Shown piece by piece: positions 22,306 to 34,037 of a stretch of DNA of 64,000 nt. The stretch comes from Omphalotus guepiniiformis (Eukaryota > Basidiomycota > Agaricomycetes > Agaricales > Omphalotaceae): positions 1,488,001 to 1,552,000 of the forward strand of contig JAQOOI010000076.1 in assembly GCA_028554645.1 (NCBI GenBank), in the 5' to 3' direction. The stretch's first letter is position 1; each line of letters starts with the position of its first letter. The position numbers and the translations under genes were made by a program. The notes under the pieces are model-generated. The model was not told the origin of the DNA and made no database searches. It saw nothing but the letters and a program-made list of their open reading frames with translations.

Positions 22306-25300
22306 CTATAGCTGGATTACAATTGCCCAGTCTTTCGTGATCAAAGTTTTGGGATCCTTGATACTGAGCAGACTAGCTGTTCCTTCCTTTTTATCCGACG
22401 AAGAGACGCCCGGAGTGTACTCCCATACAAGCTCTGCTCCACCCTCAACCTTGACACTGGTCGGTTTACTACTCAAACCAACAACCACAACCTTCTCTAC
22501 CCTGACATCCTCAATGGCTTTGGCGTACGCATTTGCAGGGTCGAACGACGCCAACGCCTTCCCGTCAACAGCTTCGTCGGGCTTCTCCTTCCCTAAATCC
22601 TTGCTGACAATACGCACCGTCTTCTTCTCCGGTTGGCTAGCAACAAATTCACGCCAGACGAACTCGCCATTTTCGTGAGAATAGGATTCACCATCGTCGA
22701 GATAGAGCTCTCCACGGGCGGTTCCTGTCTTGCTTAAAGCAACGCGGAGAGTGAAAGGGTCGAGCTTCATAAGCGTCGAGGAACGACGAGGACGTTCGCG
22801 GGTAGCAACAATTGATCCACCACGCACGAATAGAGGAATCTGGTGCAGATCTGCAGCAACAGTAATCTGCTTCCCCTTCGAAGATCCGCGGTAGGCTTGG
22901 TGATTGAAATAGTCGTAGTAAACCTATCGCCATATATATAAGCGAGTGCGAATAAAACAAGAAGTGAAAAAAGGAAAACAAACCTGATTTTCAGGAAGAT
23001 AAACGGTAGCTTCCGTAGCATCTTTTTGGGTAACGGGTTTGACAAGCAACCCAGAGGATCCAATGAAGAACTGGTCGTCAATTTCGAAACCATTCTTGTC
23101 TTTGGGGAACATCACGTAATGAGGTCTGGAATAACGCGTCAACGACATACACCTAGACAAGTCGTTGAAACCCACCTGAGAACAGGCATCCCAGTAACAG
23201 TCGTTTCCCGGAACGCAGTATACCACACAGGAAGCATACTATATCTCAGGCGCAAGATGTCTCGAACCATGCCCTTGTACGGTTCGTCAAGCAAATATGG
23301 TTCACGCCTCTTCGTGTCAATGTGCGCGTGCGCACGGAAGAAAGGCGAGAAAGCTCCGACTTGGTACCACCGGACAAGCATATCGGGATCCGGATTACCA
23401 AAGAAACCTCCGACGTCAGCTAGAAGTTACCCTAAACTTCAGCACGTGGAAGGAAGAGTGAGCTGTTCCAACTTACACCCGGAAAAGGTCATTCCAGCGA
23501 TACCATTTGCAAGAACCATCTTGACACCAACAGCCATATGTTCCCAAGTTCCGAGGTTGTCGCCTGTCCACATAGCTCCCAGACGCTGAGAGCCGGCATA
23601 GAACGAGCGAGTGAGGACAAAAGGTCGTTTGGGAGGGTCTGATCGCGCTCGGACGGCTTGCGAGGTCATATTGTGCTGCACGTTAATGGTATCGTGAGTT
23701 CTGGGCACGAAATGTCAGGCAGAGAACATACGAAGAGCATTCCGTTGATATTATGCACGTCACGATGCTCCCATCCACCGTAATGGATGTTATCCCTTGG
23801 CATACTGATCTCCGGTCCATTGAAGACAGAGGGCTATAACGATGTGTCAATTATTGATCTTCTCATAGTCTGAAGTGGAAGTTGACCTCGTTCATGTCAT
23901 TCCATATGTGAATATCTTCTGTGCTCTCAAGCCACGACCAACCCTCTGAGAGCTTTGTCGTTTTGAATTTCTCAATCCACCAACTCCAGCTAGCCGGGTT
24001 GAAGCCGTCGATCCATGAGCTACTGCCGGTCCAGCACCAACCCTCGTAATCACCCTCCCCGCTCTTCGGTTTGACGAGAAGGCCTTTCTCGGAGGCTTCT
24101 TGGTATACCGGGTAATTTGATGTTCGTTTTAGATGCGGGTCAATGATGACCACCATCTAGACACGGCTCGCGTTAGTCCTATCATGCATCAGCTTGAACA
24201 GGATGCTCACCTTGCGCCCTGTAGCCGCAACATCGTTCGTCATCTCGACAGGATCAGGGAACGTCTTGTGATCCCAGATGAAGTACTTGTGTTCGTCAGC
24301 ATACTCAATGTCCAGCCAGAACACATCAACGGGCATATCGTCTTCGTCGAACCTCTTCTGAACACCACGAATATCGTCAGAACTAACGTAGTTCCATCGG
24401 CACTGATGATATCCCAAGCTCCACTGTGCTGGGATGGCCGTTGTACCAGTCAAGCGCGCATATTGCGCGAATATGGCTTCGGGAGTAGGACCAGGGAGTA
24501 TGAACACGTCTAGAATTCCAGACTCAGAGATCCAATGCGTTTCAGTCGATTTTTCTGAAGAGTGGGACACGTCAATCCATGTCTCCGAAGCCACGGCATT
24601 GAAGATGCCGACGGTCGAATCGGCAGAATGCGCATGCATGACAGGAATGGAGCCGTACAGGGACATAGGGGAGGACGAAAGGTATTCAAACACGTCCGTA
24701 TTATACAAGCGGTAGGGGTCCGAAAATGTTGGTGATTCGCCGGTTGTAGAGGGGAGAGCCAAGTTAGTGGCATGTTGGGGAATTCCATAGACGGTTCCGT
24801 GATTAGGGAAAGAGATATCCAAAGACAGGGATTCAGGGCCTGAAAGAGAAGGTCAGTAGGTTTACAGTAGCTAGGTGATTGCCACCAACCTTTCGGTTTT
24901 GAGTCAGTCCAGGACGAGAATTTCTCCTCCCAGTAGGCGTCCTCTTCTTCACCTTCGAACCAAGCACGAGCATTCTCGGCCTTTATGACGACCTGCTCGT
25001 CGGAGCCTTCCTCCGAGACTACTTCCTCAACTTTTGCCGACTCCTGGGTGCGGAAATGCTCCATGTGAAGCAACCCTTGGCCGTTCAGAACTACCTGTTC
25101 CTTTCCATTGCGCGAGAAAGATACACGCAACGGCTGATAAGTGACAACCACTTCATTCTCCTTCTTATCTCCATACACTGCACGCAAATCCTTCTTTCCA
25201 GCTGTCCAAGAGATAGTCTTGCTGATGATTGGCTCTGAAACAAGAGCCCAAGACGCCGCTTCGTCGTACCGCTTCTTCAAGCCGTCCACCTCATCCATTC

Positions 25301-25604
25301 GTACTCTAACAACACCATCCTCGTGTATCCTCAGCTCCAAACCGAACTTGATTTCCGGATAAAGGGAAGACTTGACTGCAGCTTTCACGAGTGCCTCTGA
25401 AGACGAGACAGACACAGAAGTAGGATCAACAGAGTAAGGCGATGACCATGAAGGTTTTGCCTCTTTTGCTCGAGCAGAGAGGGCACGTCCTCTGCGACAG
25501 AATCCTGCCTGACTACAAGTCTTAAAGTCTTGCGACTTGACTGCTAGAACATCGGGTACCGCCGAAAGAATAGAGACAGCACCGAATAGCGCGACCCAAC
25601 GCAT
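22306..25604 (-). CDS. Glycoside hydrolase family 31, ER alpha-glucosidase II catalytic subunit
   Basis: Removes the inner alpha-1,3-glucoses from N-glycans in the ER during glycoprotein quality control. It starts [21 protein letters not shown] at 25604, a clear signal peptide. A GH31 N-terminal domain follows ([10 protein letters not shown]), then [25 protein letters not shown] and [18 protein letters not shown]. The catalytic nucleophile is in HIWNDMNE (Asp codon 23896-23898), followed after an intron by PSVFNGPE. The acid/base Asp is in [13 protein letters not shown] (codon 23559-23561). [17 protein letters not shown] and a beta-sandwich end at 22306 ([12 protein letters not shown]). About seven introns were inferred. 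The length of about 960 residues, the signal peptide and the [14 protein letters not shown] block point to glucosidase II alpha rather than a secreted maltase. No defect was seen. Confidence 0.92.
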
Positions 25605-26039
25605 CGTTGACCGTGAGCCTCTTCTCTCTTGTTTCGAAAAGATTCACAGGTATTAAATGAGGAAGATTAAAGCAGACACAGAACACGCCAGAGTGGCAGT
25701 GAGAACGACACGTCCCAATCTTGGCGTAACGTGACTAGGCATCAGCGATTTTTTGATCCGCTCATGCGGCTAATCAATTTCACACGAGTCCAAGCACACT
25801 CTAGCAGAGGTCGTCTTGGGTTTGTGCTGCCATTTCTTCTCAACATGAGCGCACTTAACAGCCGAGGAGATGGGAAACGGTGATTTATACAAGAATTGCT
25901 CTAAGATGACGTTACAGTGGTTCATGTTTGTAGTTAAATATATGCGTGTGTATATATGCAAAGTAATCCCATGACGGAATAGATAGAGTAAAAGACCCAG
26001 AAAAGAGGGGGAGAATTCCTATCGATACACGCCCGTAGA
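25605..26039. other. Intergenic region, nothing seen
   Basis: About 435 bp containing the promoter of the GH31 gene and the 3' end of the hydrolase gene, both on the minus strand. No coding signal. Confidence 0.4.
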
Positions 26040-29000
26040 TCATAGCTTACTGGCTGAGTTTGCAGAGCCTGGTGTAGTCATAGATGGTAGTTTCTGAATA
26101 GGCTGTAGTTTCCGCTTTATGTCTCGCAAAATCGTTGTCTTCGGTTGCCATTCGCGGAATGCATCTCGGAGCTGGGTGATCTCTTGCGAGAAGAAATGAG
26201 CCACCCTCTCGTCTGCGATCAAGTCGCGTAGAGCCCAGGGGATCTGAAAAACGAGAAGACATGGATTAGACAATGTATGGCACGCGTGCATGTATAGATT
26301 GTTACCTCGTAGTCATTCATTTCAGTCGAAGCATTGAATGGTTCTAGCTGAAGATCCGGGTGATCTTCAAATCCATCATTACTCAGGAACAGATAATTGA
26401 CTGCCAAACTGAAAACGATAGTCTTTGAAAAACAACACGTCATCAACTGGAAGCGACTTACGAAAAGGTGGCTAGCTCCTCGTACGCAGTAGAATGACCA
26501 ACTCCGTTGAGAGACCCAGCAGTCACTTCCGACAAGTGAGCAAGAAGCCCACTATCAGATAAACCGCAATTGAGTACGCGAAGCAAAAGTACAAGCAATT
26601 TCGATAAAAAGTCAGAAGAGCTGCAGATAGAATGTCTAAGCAAACATGTAAATGAAAAGACTACGATCCACGTACTTATACGCATCGCCATCGATGTAGA
26701 GCGCGCGAAGAATCAAAGGGTGGGATGCTGAAGTGAACAAGCCAGAATAAATAGGCACGACCTGGTCGTTGAGCGACGCGACGTATACCATCTTTGTCTA
26801 TAACGCCAGATGAAAGCGAGCTCCCACATAGAAGCAAGCAGAAAGACTCACTCCGTGGTGCACGACATTTCGTAGTGCCTTAACATACGCCTTCGAAACT
26901 TCACTCTCTGTATTCTATAAATGAAATCAGATCACTCGCTACCCACATAAATATCATAAGATCACATCACATACCTGGAACTCGAAAAGTTCTCTCGCTG
27001 CAGTCGTTTCGAAATACTAAACAAACCATTAGTAAAGCACTGAACGTCAGTCGACGGTCATAGCATACCTGGATGTACGGCTGCAACAACGAACTAGAGC
27101 TGAGATACCTCAAAGGACCCAAATGAATACCACACAACGCCAAGCAACAGACTCTCTGAGGCAGCATTGGAATCATATTCACTCCCATATCTGCAAGACC
27201 TTCTGAAGCGCCATTCTTCGCTGTCCGTATATGACTATCCCGAATGAGACGATCGAGTAAATGAGTAGACACAACAGAGCCTTGGGAGTGCGTAGCAACG
27301 AAAATGACATCAGCGTCGTGGAGGTCGTCCATCCAGGATTGGTTCGAAAGTAGATTGGCGTATAACCTTGTAAAAGATAAATATTAGTAAAAACTGTCAG
27401 CGCGGACAAGCCCTTTAACGTACCTTTCCACTCTCTTGTTGATTGTCCCTTCTCCTTCCAGAGGTATCTTCGTAATCTTGTCCAACTTTACACCATGTTC
27501 CTCCTGGAATCCTTCAATGGCTTGCACCATCATATTGACGAACTTGAGGCTAGTACCAGTGGGCTGGACAAACATGGTCAGCCGGAGTACATCTATATGA
27601 ATATGACACCACTAACCTCCCCAAGAACGGATCGCATGACAGCACCTACAATATCCACCGTCATTCAGTAAACCCAAATCTGTTGCACGCGACAACAAAG
27701 TGCTCTACATACCAGGAAACCATCCATGTATCCCAATGACTACCACCTTCTTACACCCTCTCAACACATCCTTAACATGTCCCATCCCACTTCCATCCAC
27801 AGCAGCGGCAGCAGCAGCTCTTTCCTTCCCCTTCCCCTTCTTTCCACCCCCAGCAGCCTCACGACTGGCAACAGCCGCCTCAAGCACATCCCACGACCTC
27901 GGCAGAGCATGCCCAAACTGTGAAATATCCTCCCTCTCCCTCTCCCTCTTCAATATCTCACTACCCACCCCCGCCCCAGCCCCACCAGGCATCGTACTGC
28001 CTCCCGACGAAAAACTCCTCCTACGTAAACTGCCCCTCCTTGCCCTCCTCTTCATCGCACCGGCACCAGCACCACCCTCTCGTACCGCCCCAGCACTCGT
28101 ATCGCTCCCCAGTAAAACACCACTCACATATCTCATCGTCCGTCCGAGCGTACTTCCCAGCCCACCAGCCCCTTGATCACCAGCAGGTAAGTACGCCTCG
28201 GGAACGTAATTCCTCGGCGCAGTATGGAAAGTATCTGCCCAGGTCGGCAACACGAGATTCGGTACCGCTGGAGGCGGCGCGGGGGTGCTGGACCCCGAAG
28301 CTGACTTAGATTTTGCCTTGGTGGCTTTGGAGTTCGCATTCTTGGAATCTTCCTGCCCTGATCCTGCACCATCGGAAGGTTTAGACCTGCTCGACGGAGC
28401 AGGTGAAACTCCACTTCGTTTGTTAGCGACGACCGAAGCTTTCACAGAGTCCGAAACCGTCAGAGGCGGCGGAGGTTTCCCATTAGACGCAACATTCGAA
28501 TTGTTCACGCTTTTCGTCGTACTGATTGAAGACGTTCTCCCTGATCTTCCTTTCCAGACGTTGTCTTTGAATGATTTCGTAGGAGACCCAGATACAGAGA
28601 AGTCGCCTTTTATCGCAGAAGGCGAAGGAGGAGTACTCTTCTCCCCTGTTTCTCCTTTCGTGGAAGGGTTCGGTGACGAAGATCGGACATCCTTCGAATC
28701 CTCCTTCGAATCCTCCTTCGAATCCTTCGCTTCAACCTTCTTATCGTCCTCATCTTTAGCCTTAATCCGACGTGTATTCTGCTGACCCGCCAAAGCCAAA
28801 GCCCTCATTAAAGCTAAAGCAGTGCTAGAGCTCTGTTTCGTCACTTGTTTATCTTCTGTAACCTCACTCTTGCTCTCCTTGTCCTTCACAGCCGCAGTAT
28901 CCTCTTCCCTTGGCACTTGCCCCTGAGTATCCTCATGCTCTTCCTCCTCCAAATCCATAATCTCTATCCCATTCTCATCCCTCCTCACCTCATCCTCACC

Positions 29001-31756
29001 CTTACTCTCACCACTGACACGCCTATTACCTTCCTCCAAACTCTTCATCATCAAATCCCGACCCCTCCCACTCAATGAGAAAAACGAAGCCCATCCCGAG
29101 CGGAGGGAAGAAGCCGAGTCAGAGATGGGATTACGCTCAGAAAAACCTGGAGCAGAAACTGAGACCACGTTGCTCGCTGTTGAAGATGCATCAACAGTTT
29201 CTTGCTCTGGGACAACACAACTCGGCTCAGTAGAGTCTTTCGAACTATCTTCTTCCCTCTCCCTATCCCTAGCCAGCGCCTCCTCCTTGATCTTCTCCGA
29301 CTCCGTCAACTCCTTCCCACTCTCCACCCCATCCTCATCCCCACTACTTCCGGGGCCCGATCCAACTCCGGCTCCTTGCCCGTCTGTACCATTCGCCCCC
29401 GTTCCACCCGTAGCAGCCAATGTACTAGGTCCACGTCCAGTCCCAGTCCCGTATCCGTACCACGACCAGGGAGATAACCAAGACCCACTCTGAGCTGTCT
29501 CAGCAGAAAACAACGACGAAGCCTTTGGTCTGTCCTTCACATTGTTCGTTGGCGTTGCAGCTTTGGGAGTAGCAGTAGGGCCGGGCGTAACTGTGGCCAC
29601 AGCAGGCGTTGGCAAACCATCAGGAATATCTCCCTGAGGTTCGTCCTGCGACGCAACAGGCAGGCCACTGATCGTCACTTCCGCTGTTGCATCACCTACT
29701 TCACTATTCATCGTCTTTCCTCCATCTCGATCGTCCACCGGAGTAGAGGAGGCTGTCATTTCTTTCGCAGAGGTCGACGTTGAAGGCCAACCAAGAGGTA
29801 CATAATCCCACCAAGTATACGCAGCTGGGTTCGTGGGGTTGATAATGTCCGCTGGTTGAGCAGTGGTGAGGCCTTCTCGTTGCTCAGCGGCTTTGGAATC
29901 GATTGTAGGAGCAGGAGCAGAGGTGGAATACGTGGCCGTGAGCTCAGAAGGGGTGATGGTATCTTCGGACGTGGAAGGTTCTAGCGTGAGAGGAGCAGAA
30001 GCATTGACCTTGGCATCTTGATCTGAGACAGAGCTGGATGGTAGGGTAATCTCTTGCGATAGCGACGTGTCGGGTTGTGGTAAGGATTCAGTGGCTGGTA
30101 CACTAGTTGCATCTAGATACACAAGATTAGTGAGCCCAAGAACGTGTGTCGTTGTAAGGACGCATCTTTCACATCCTCCTTGCGCTTCGAATTACCATCC
30201 TGATTAGGCACCTCCTTCTCCTCTTGCTCCCTCTTAACCGCATCTTCCAACCGCATCTTCGGCCGCCCAAGCAGTGGTATACTAATGCTGAACCGACTGG
30301 CCGAGGGATTAAGTGAACTCAACGAGTCTAAGCGTGTACGTGGTCGGATGGTACCAGTGGATGGAGAAGACGACGGAGAAGCAACACCAGGACCACCCTC
30401 TCCAGTACTAATAGGCTCTTTTACATCTAACCGTGCACCATCCCCTGCTCCAGGTTCTTGAACGCGAAAAATCATCTTCCCACCATCTTCATCATCCGAA
30501 CCAGCAGGCGTCTTGACGAGCTGGGGCACCTCATCATCTATTGAACTAGGGAACGAAGAAGAAGCAGAGCTGACATTTCCACTAAGCGGACTCGGCGACG
30601 TAGGGGATGTACCCGCGCGAGGTGATGCAGATACCGAGGGTGGAGATGTAGGGCGACGTGGAGCAAAAGCATTGAACCAGGTATGGCGTACGGGAGGAGG
30701 TTTGTGATGGGATGTGTCGGAAGTGGAAGCAGACTGAGTGCTCGTGTTGGGAATGTCTTGCGGGGGTGTAGGCGGCTGAACTTGTGAAGGGGGTGGGGCA
30801 GCACGGATTGTCTTTGAGGTGTCTTCTACGCCTAAAGCATCTATGGCGCTGGCTAAAGCTTCAGGGCTCTGAACTTCGCTATCCACTACGCTCTCTGGGC
30901 TAGCTTGCTCTGCGTCTGCTATCATTGGCTCTATGTATTTGCTTTCCACGACAGCATTAGTTTGAGGAAGAGACGAGGGTACCGCTGCTGGCTCTCGCGA
31001 CGCAGGCTCAATAGATGGAAGGGTATCGTCTTTGCTAGATTCATGCATTTGAGCAGCCTTCTCTTTGCCCCTAGAGCGTCCTAGAGATGCAAACCATGTC
31101 ATTCGACCTGGAGAAGTAGACAAAGGTGTCTGTAGCGCCGTTGAAGACGATGAAGGGTCAGGAGATGAACCACCGCTGGGAAAGGGGACGTTAGATGAAG
31201 AGGCTACGTCATTTGAAATCGGATCCGAGCTGGGAGTGCAGTCAGGATCTACTGTCGCGTCCGTAATAGTAGTTTCAGGCATGGTAGATAGATTGCTGAA
31301 AGCAGACATATAAGTCTTCAGTGCAGTCATAAAGTATAGAGTCACGTACGATGTATTAGAACTACCGCCTTCGCCTAAGACATCGTTGACTACTTCATTA
31401 TCGAACATATCTTGCAATCTTGTCCTTGAATTAGTATTCGTGGTTGTAGAAGCCTCCCTACTTCCGTGAGCAACTCCAGCAGCTATGCCCTGATCTCTGA
31501 GGCTATCCACAGCACTGCTTGAGCTCAACAGACGGGTCCTTCTGGTAGATCTCCACTGTGTTTCCGTAGGTGACGCGGTCTCTGGTTCTGCAATCACAAG
31601 AGACACACCGATGCTCGGTGAAGCGAGTGGTGCTGCTCCTATTGTCTTTCCTGTCGAGCTTTTACTGATGCTAGCGGCCCGCCAAGTAGCAGGCCGTGCG
31701 GAGCGTGTCGTGGCTGTGGAGCGGATAGAATGTGAAGAACGACGGGAGGTGCTCAT
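26040..31756 (-). CDS. Large YMC020W-like alpha/beta hydrolase with long disordered N-terminus
   Basis: A gene of about 5.7 kb. The start MSTSRRSSHSIRSTATTRS at 31756 opens roughly 1,200 residues of Ser/Thr/Pro/Glu-rich low complexity, with two introns (near 31350-31300 and 30170-30110). The conserved hydrolase part then begins: KVVVIGIHGWFPG (about 27720), PTGTSLKFVNMMVQA, KITKIPLEGEGTI and DADVIFVATHSQGSVVSTHLL with the GxSxG-type nucleophile elbow HSQGS. ALCGIHLGPLRYL, KMVYVASLNDQVVP, GVGHSTAYEELATF and IPWALRDLIADERVA follow, stop 26040. The order and motifs match the fungal YMC020W-like hydrolase domain, whose substrate is unknown. Around ten introns split the C-terminal half. A 12-nt tandem repeat encodes a KEDS run near 28690-28730. 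Function beyond a lipase/esterase-like fold is not assignable. Confidence 0.75.
28684..28728 (-). repeat. 12-nt tandem repeat coding for a KEDS run
   Basis: Three adjacent copies of TCCTTCGAATCC on the plus strand, then a partial copy. On the coding strand they read as repeated Ser-Lys-Glu-Asp units in the disordered part of the hydrolase. Each unit is a multiple of three, so length changes would keep frame. Confidence 0.8.
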
Positions 31757-31922
31757 CGACAACGACGATGAGCAAGGATATGTTGTTGTGTTACAAGGAA
31801 GATGAATGAAGAGGAGAGTGCATTGAGGCTGCGCTGCACGGTTGTCGCGATGAGCGCTTCGACACGTGCCATTTCGTCCGTAAACACATGTACTTGTATT
31901 GCTAAAATTTGTTATAAAGTCA

Positions 31923-31994
31923 TCCGATATGGTGTAGTGGCTAACATTATCGCCTCTCACGCGATAGCCCGGGGTTCGATTCCCCGTGTCGGAA
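31923..31994 (+). tRNA. tRNA-Glu (anticodon CTC)
   Basis: A complete intronless cloverleaf. The acceptor stem TCCGATA pairs with TGTCGGA, with discriminator A at 31994. The anticodon arm is ATCGC-CTCTCAC-GCGAT with anticodon CTC. The T arm CGGGG-TTCGATT-CCCCG is perfect. It lies between the divergent starts of the hydrolase and the basic orphan gene. Confidence 0.95.
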
Positions 31995-32680
31995 TGAAGT
32001 TCGCGTTGAACCCTTTTGCTATTACATTTTGCCGTACATATATATGTACTTCTAGGTCAATCTCTTATGCTGAAGTGTACTGCAGGATTGAGGAAGCTTA
32101 TTAGCACTGCAGCAACGCAAGCATTCAATTTGTCGAAATTTCCCCCGGAGCCCTATATGGGCAAATCGGCATATATTATTTATTACTTATTACTAATGAC
32201 ATCGTATACCCTAAAAAAGCGAATGTGGCTGATTTTCTCTGAGGTCGAGCATTTCGTCCAGGTCATACTTGGGGTAAGAAGATTTGATCTTCGATGTATC
32301 AATGGACTGAGACTTGGTGTAGAGATTACAATAGAAAACATGGTAAGAGGCTCACCGGGAATTTCCGACATAATTGGGAACTGCAAATCCCATTATCCCA
32401 GTCCACTCAAGGCGCTGTTCCATGCATTAGCGAGGATACATTTATTTCCACAATGACAGGCTCTTACAGGCCACTGATGTGTGGAATTTGCGGCCACCTG
32501 CAAGATCACAACTACCAAATAGGGTTACTACCAGTTGTGGCCAATGCCTACGCTACAGGACAATAGTCGATTGGCACTTAGCAATCTGCTTATAAGCAGG
32601 ATTGCCCTACGATGGCTCCCATAACTTCTCCCCCTTGGACTGTTTGATTCATTACACGCATTCCTCATCGAGATATATTC
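31995..32680. other. Intergenic region, nothing seen
   Basis: About 685 bp after tRNA-Glu with only short chance frames. It includes a short AT-rich run near 32170-32200. It should hold the promoter of the next gene. Confidence 0.4.
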
Positions 32681-32745
32681 ATGGTGAGTGCATATATCCG
32701 ATTTCTTCTTAATTATCTTATGATTTCTGATATACGGTGTATCAG

Positions 32746-33548
32746 ATGCTTTCTCCTACTGTCTGTGCTAGAATCCCAACCCCGGTAACTCCGTCTCAGG
32801 ACTTGGATTCTCCCTCATCAGCCGACACGACTTTATGCATCGATTCCGAGGACGTCTTATCAGGTTACGGAGACATTTCTCACTCCGAGATCAACTTCGT
32901 TCCCACTGGCGACGACCAAAAATCCGAGTCCGTTCCTGTTACTCGACGCGACCCGAGTCACCGTCGGAACGCTAAAAGACCTCAACCCCCGACGACTTCA
33001 CACAGAAGGACGATGATGAGAAAACTTGCTGTAAAGGTACTTCTAGATCCCTCTTGAAGTCAAATATAGTTGCTCACAACAAATATCTCTGATCCCAGGC
33101 TACCTTTGAAGAGTTTACAGCTCTAGTCGACTCTCTCCGGGGCTCGCGTGACCGCGCTGAAGCCGCTCATGTCCCGAAGCCATCCTTGAAGGCCGAGCTA
33201 GTCGCCAAACTCGGCCTTCCACACCCTAAAGTCAAAAAATCCAAGAAGCGATCTACCACTACGCCTGTCAACACCGAGGCAGAGCGCTACAATATTTCGC
33301 ATCCGATGCCCTTGATGAAGAGAGTACGTGCACCTCTGCACCTCGAGGATTCTCTCTATGATGATTTCGGTGTGCGAATTCCCCCTTGCACCCCGCCGAA
33401 CACCTTTGCTTCTGCTTCGCCCAAGACCAAGGGACCCTGGCGCGGAGATAACCCGTTGCCGCAGAGGCCTCCTTTGCCTCGATGGGACCTTCATGATCCT
33501 GATGTATCGCTTGAAGGAAAGCAGTACAAGGTGAAGGTCAAGGCGTAA
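32746..33548 (+). CDS. Basic hypothetical protein, 246 residues
   Basis: Two exons (32746-33036 and 33099-33548) joined by a canonical 62-nt intron. The start MLSPTVCARIPTP at 32746 was chosen conservatively. An ATG at 32681 followed directly by gtgagt could add one Met through a 5' intron ending at 32745. The N-terminal part is Ser/Thr/Asp-rich. The middle is strongly basic (RRNAKRPQPP, HRRTMMRKLAVK), then ATFEEFTALVDSLRGSRDRA looks helical, followed by KVKKSKKRSTT. The C-terminus is Pro-rich (PPCTPPNTF, PLPQRPPLPRWDLHDPDV). I do not recognise a family. Basic clusters suggest a nuclear location, as an inference. Confidence 0.65.
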
Positions 33549-34037
33549 ATGCGAGTTTGTTAGGTGTTGGATTTTTTTATCAGTTCTGCTTTTTTATGCT
33601 CTTATGCTTTTTAACTTATTATCACTAAAAATAATTGCATGTATCCGTCATGTGTATTCTTGACCTTTTCAATTCATCTTTTCGCTATAAACTTTTCTCG
33701 AGATTTCCCCGGTCCTGACGTAATGCTATAAAACGCTTGGACCGAACGCACTCTCGATCAACAATCGAACTCGAAATTCCACAACTGCAACACACATTTG
33801 ATAGGACACATTGATATGAATTATGTAGATAAATATACAAATAAATGACAGTTTAATCCTTTATACCCAATGTAAAACTTCTTTCTTTTAGGTGACCAGC
33901 GAGTAGTAATAATACCTACTCCATAGAAAAGTCCCGATAGACATGAACGAGTGAGTGAAGAGAGAAGGTGTGTATACAATGTAGTTGGATAGTTTAAAGA
34001 GAATGTTAAAGTTGAATACGCTCGGCCCTCTTTTCAT
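33549..34037. other. Convergent 3' intergenic region
   Basis: About 490 bp, AT-rich, between the stops of the basic orphan and the laccase. Probably both 3' UTRs. No gene is supported. Confidence 0.45.

Noticed and set aside
27700..29500. Long plus-strand frames (up to about 165 codons) opposite the hydrolase gene
   Set aside because: They are the antisense of Ser/Pro/Glu-rich codons in the minus-strand gene. Low-complexity coding DNA often leaves the opposite strand open.
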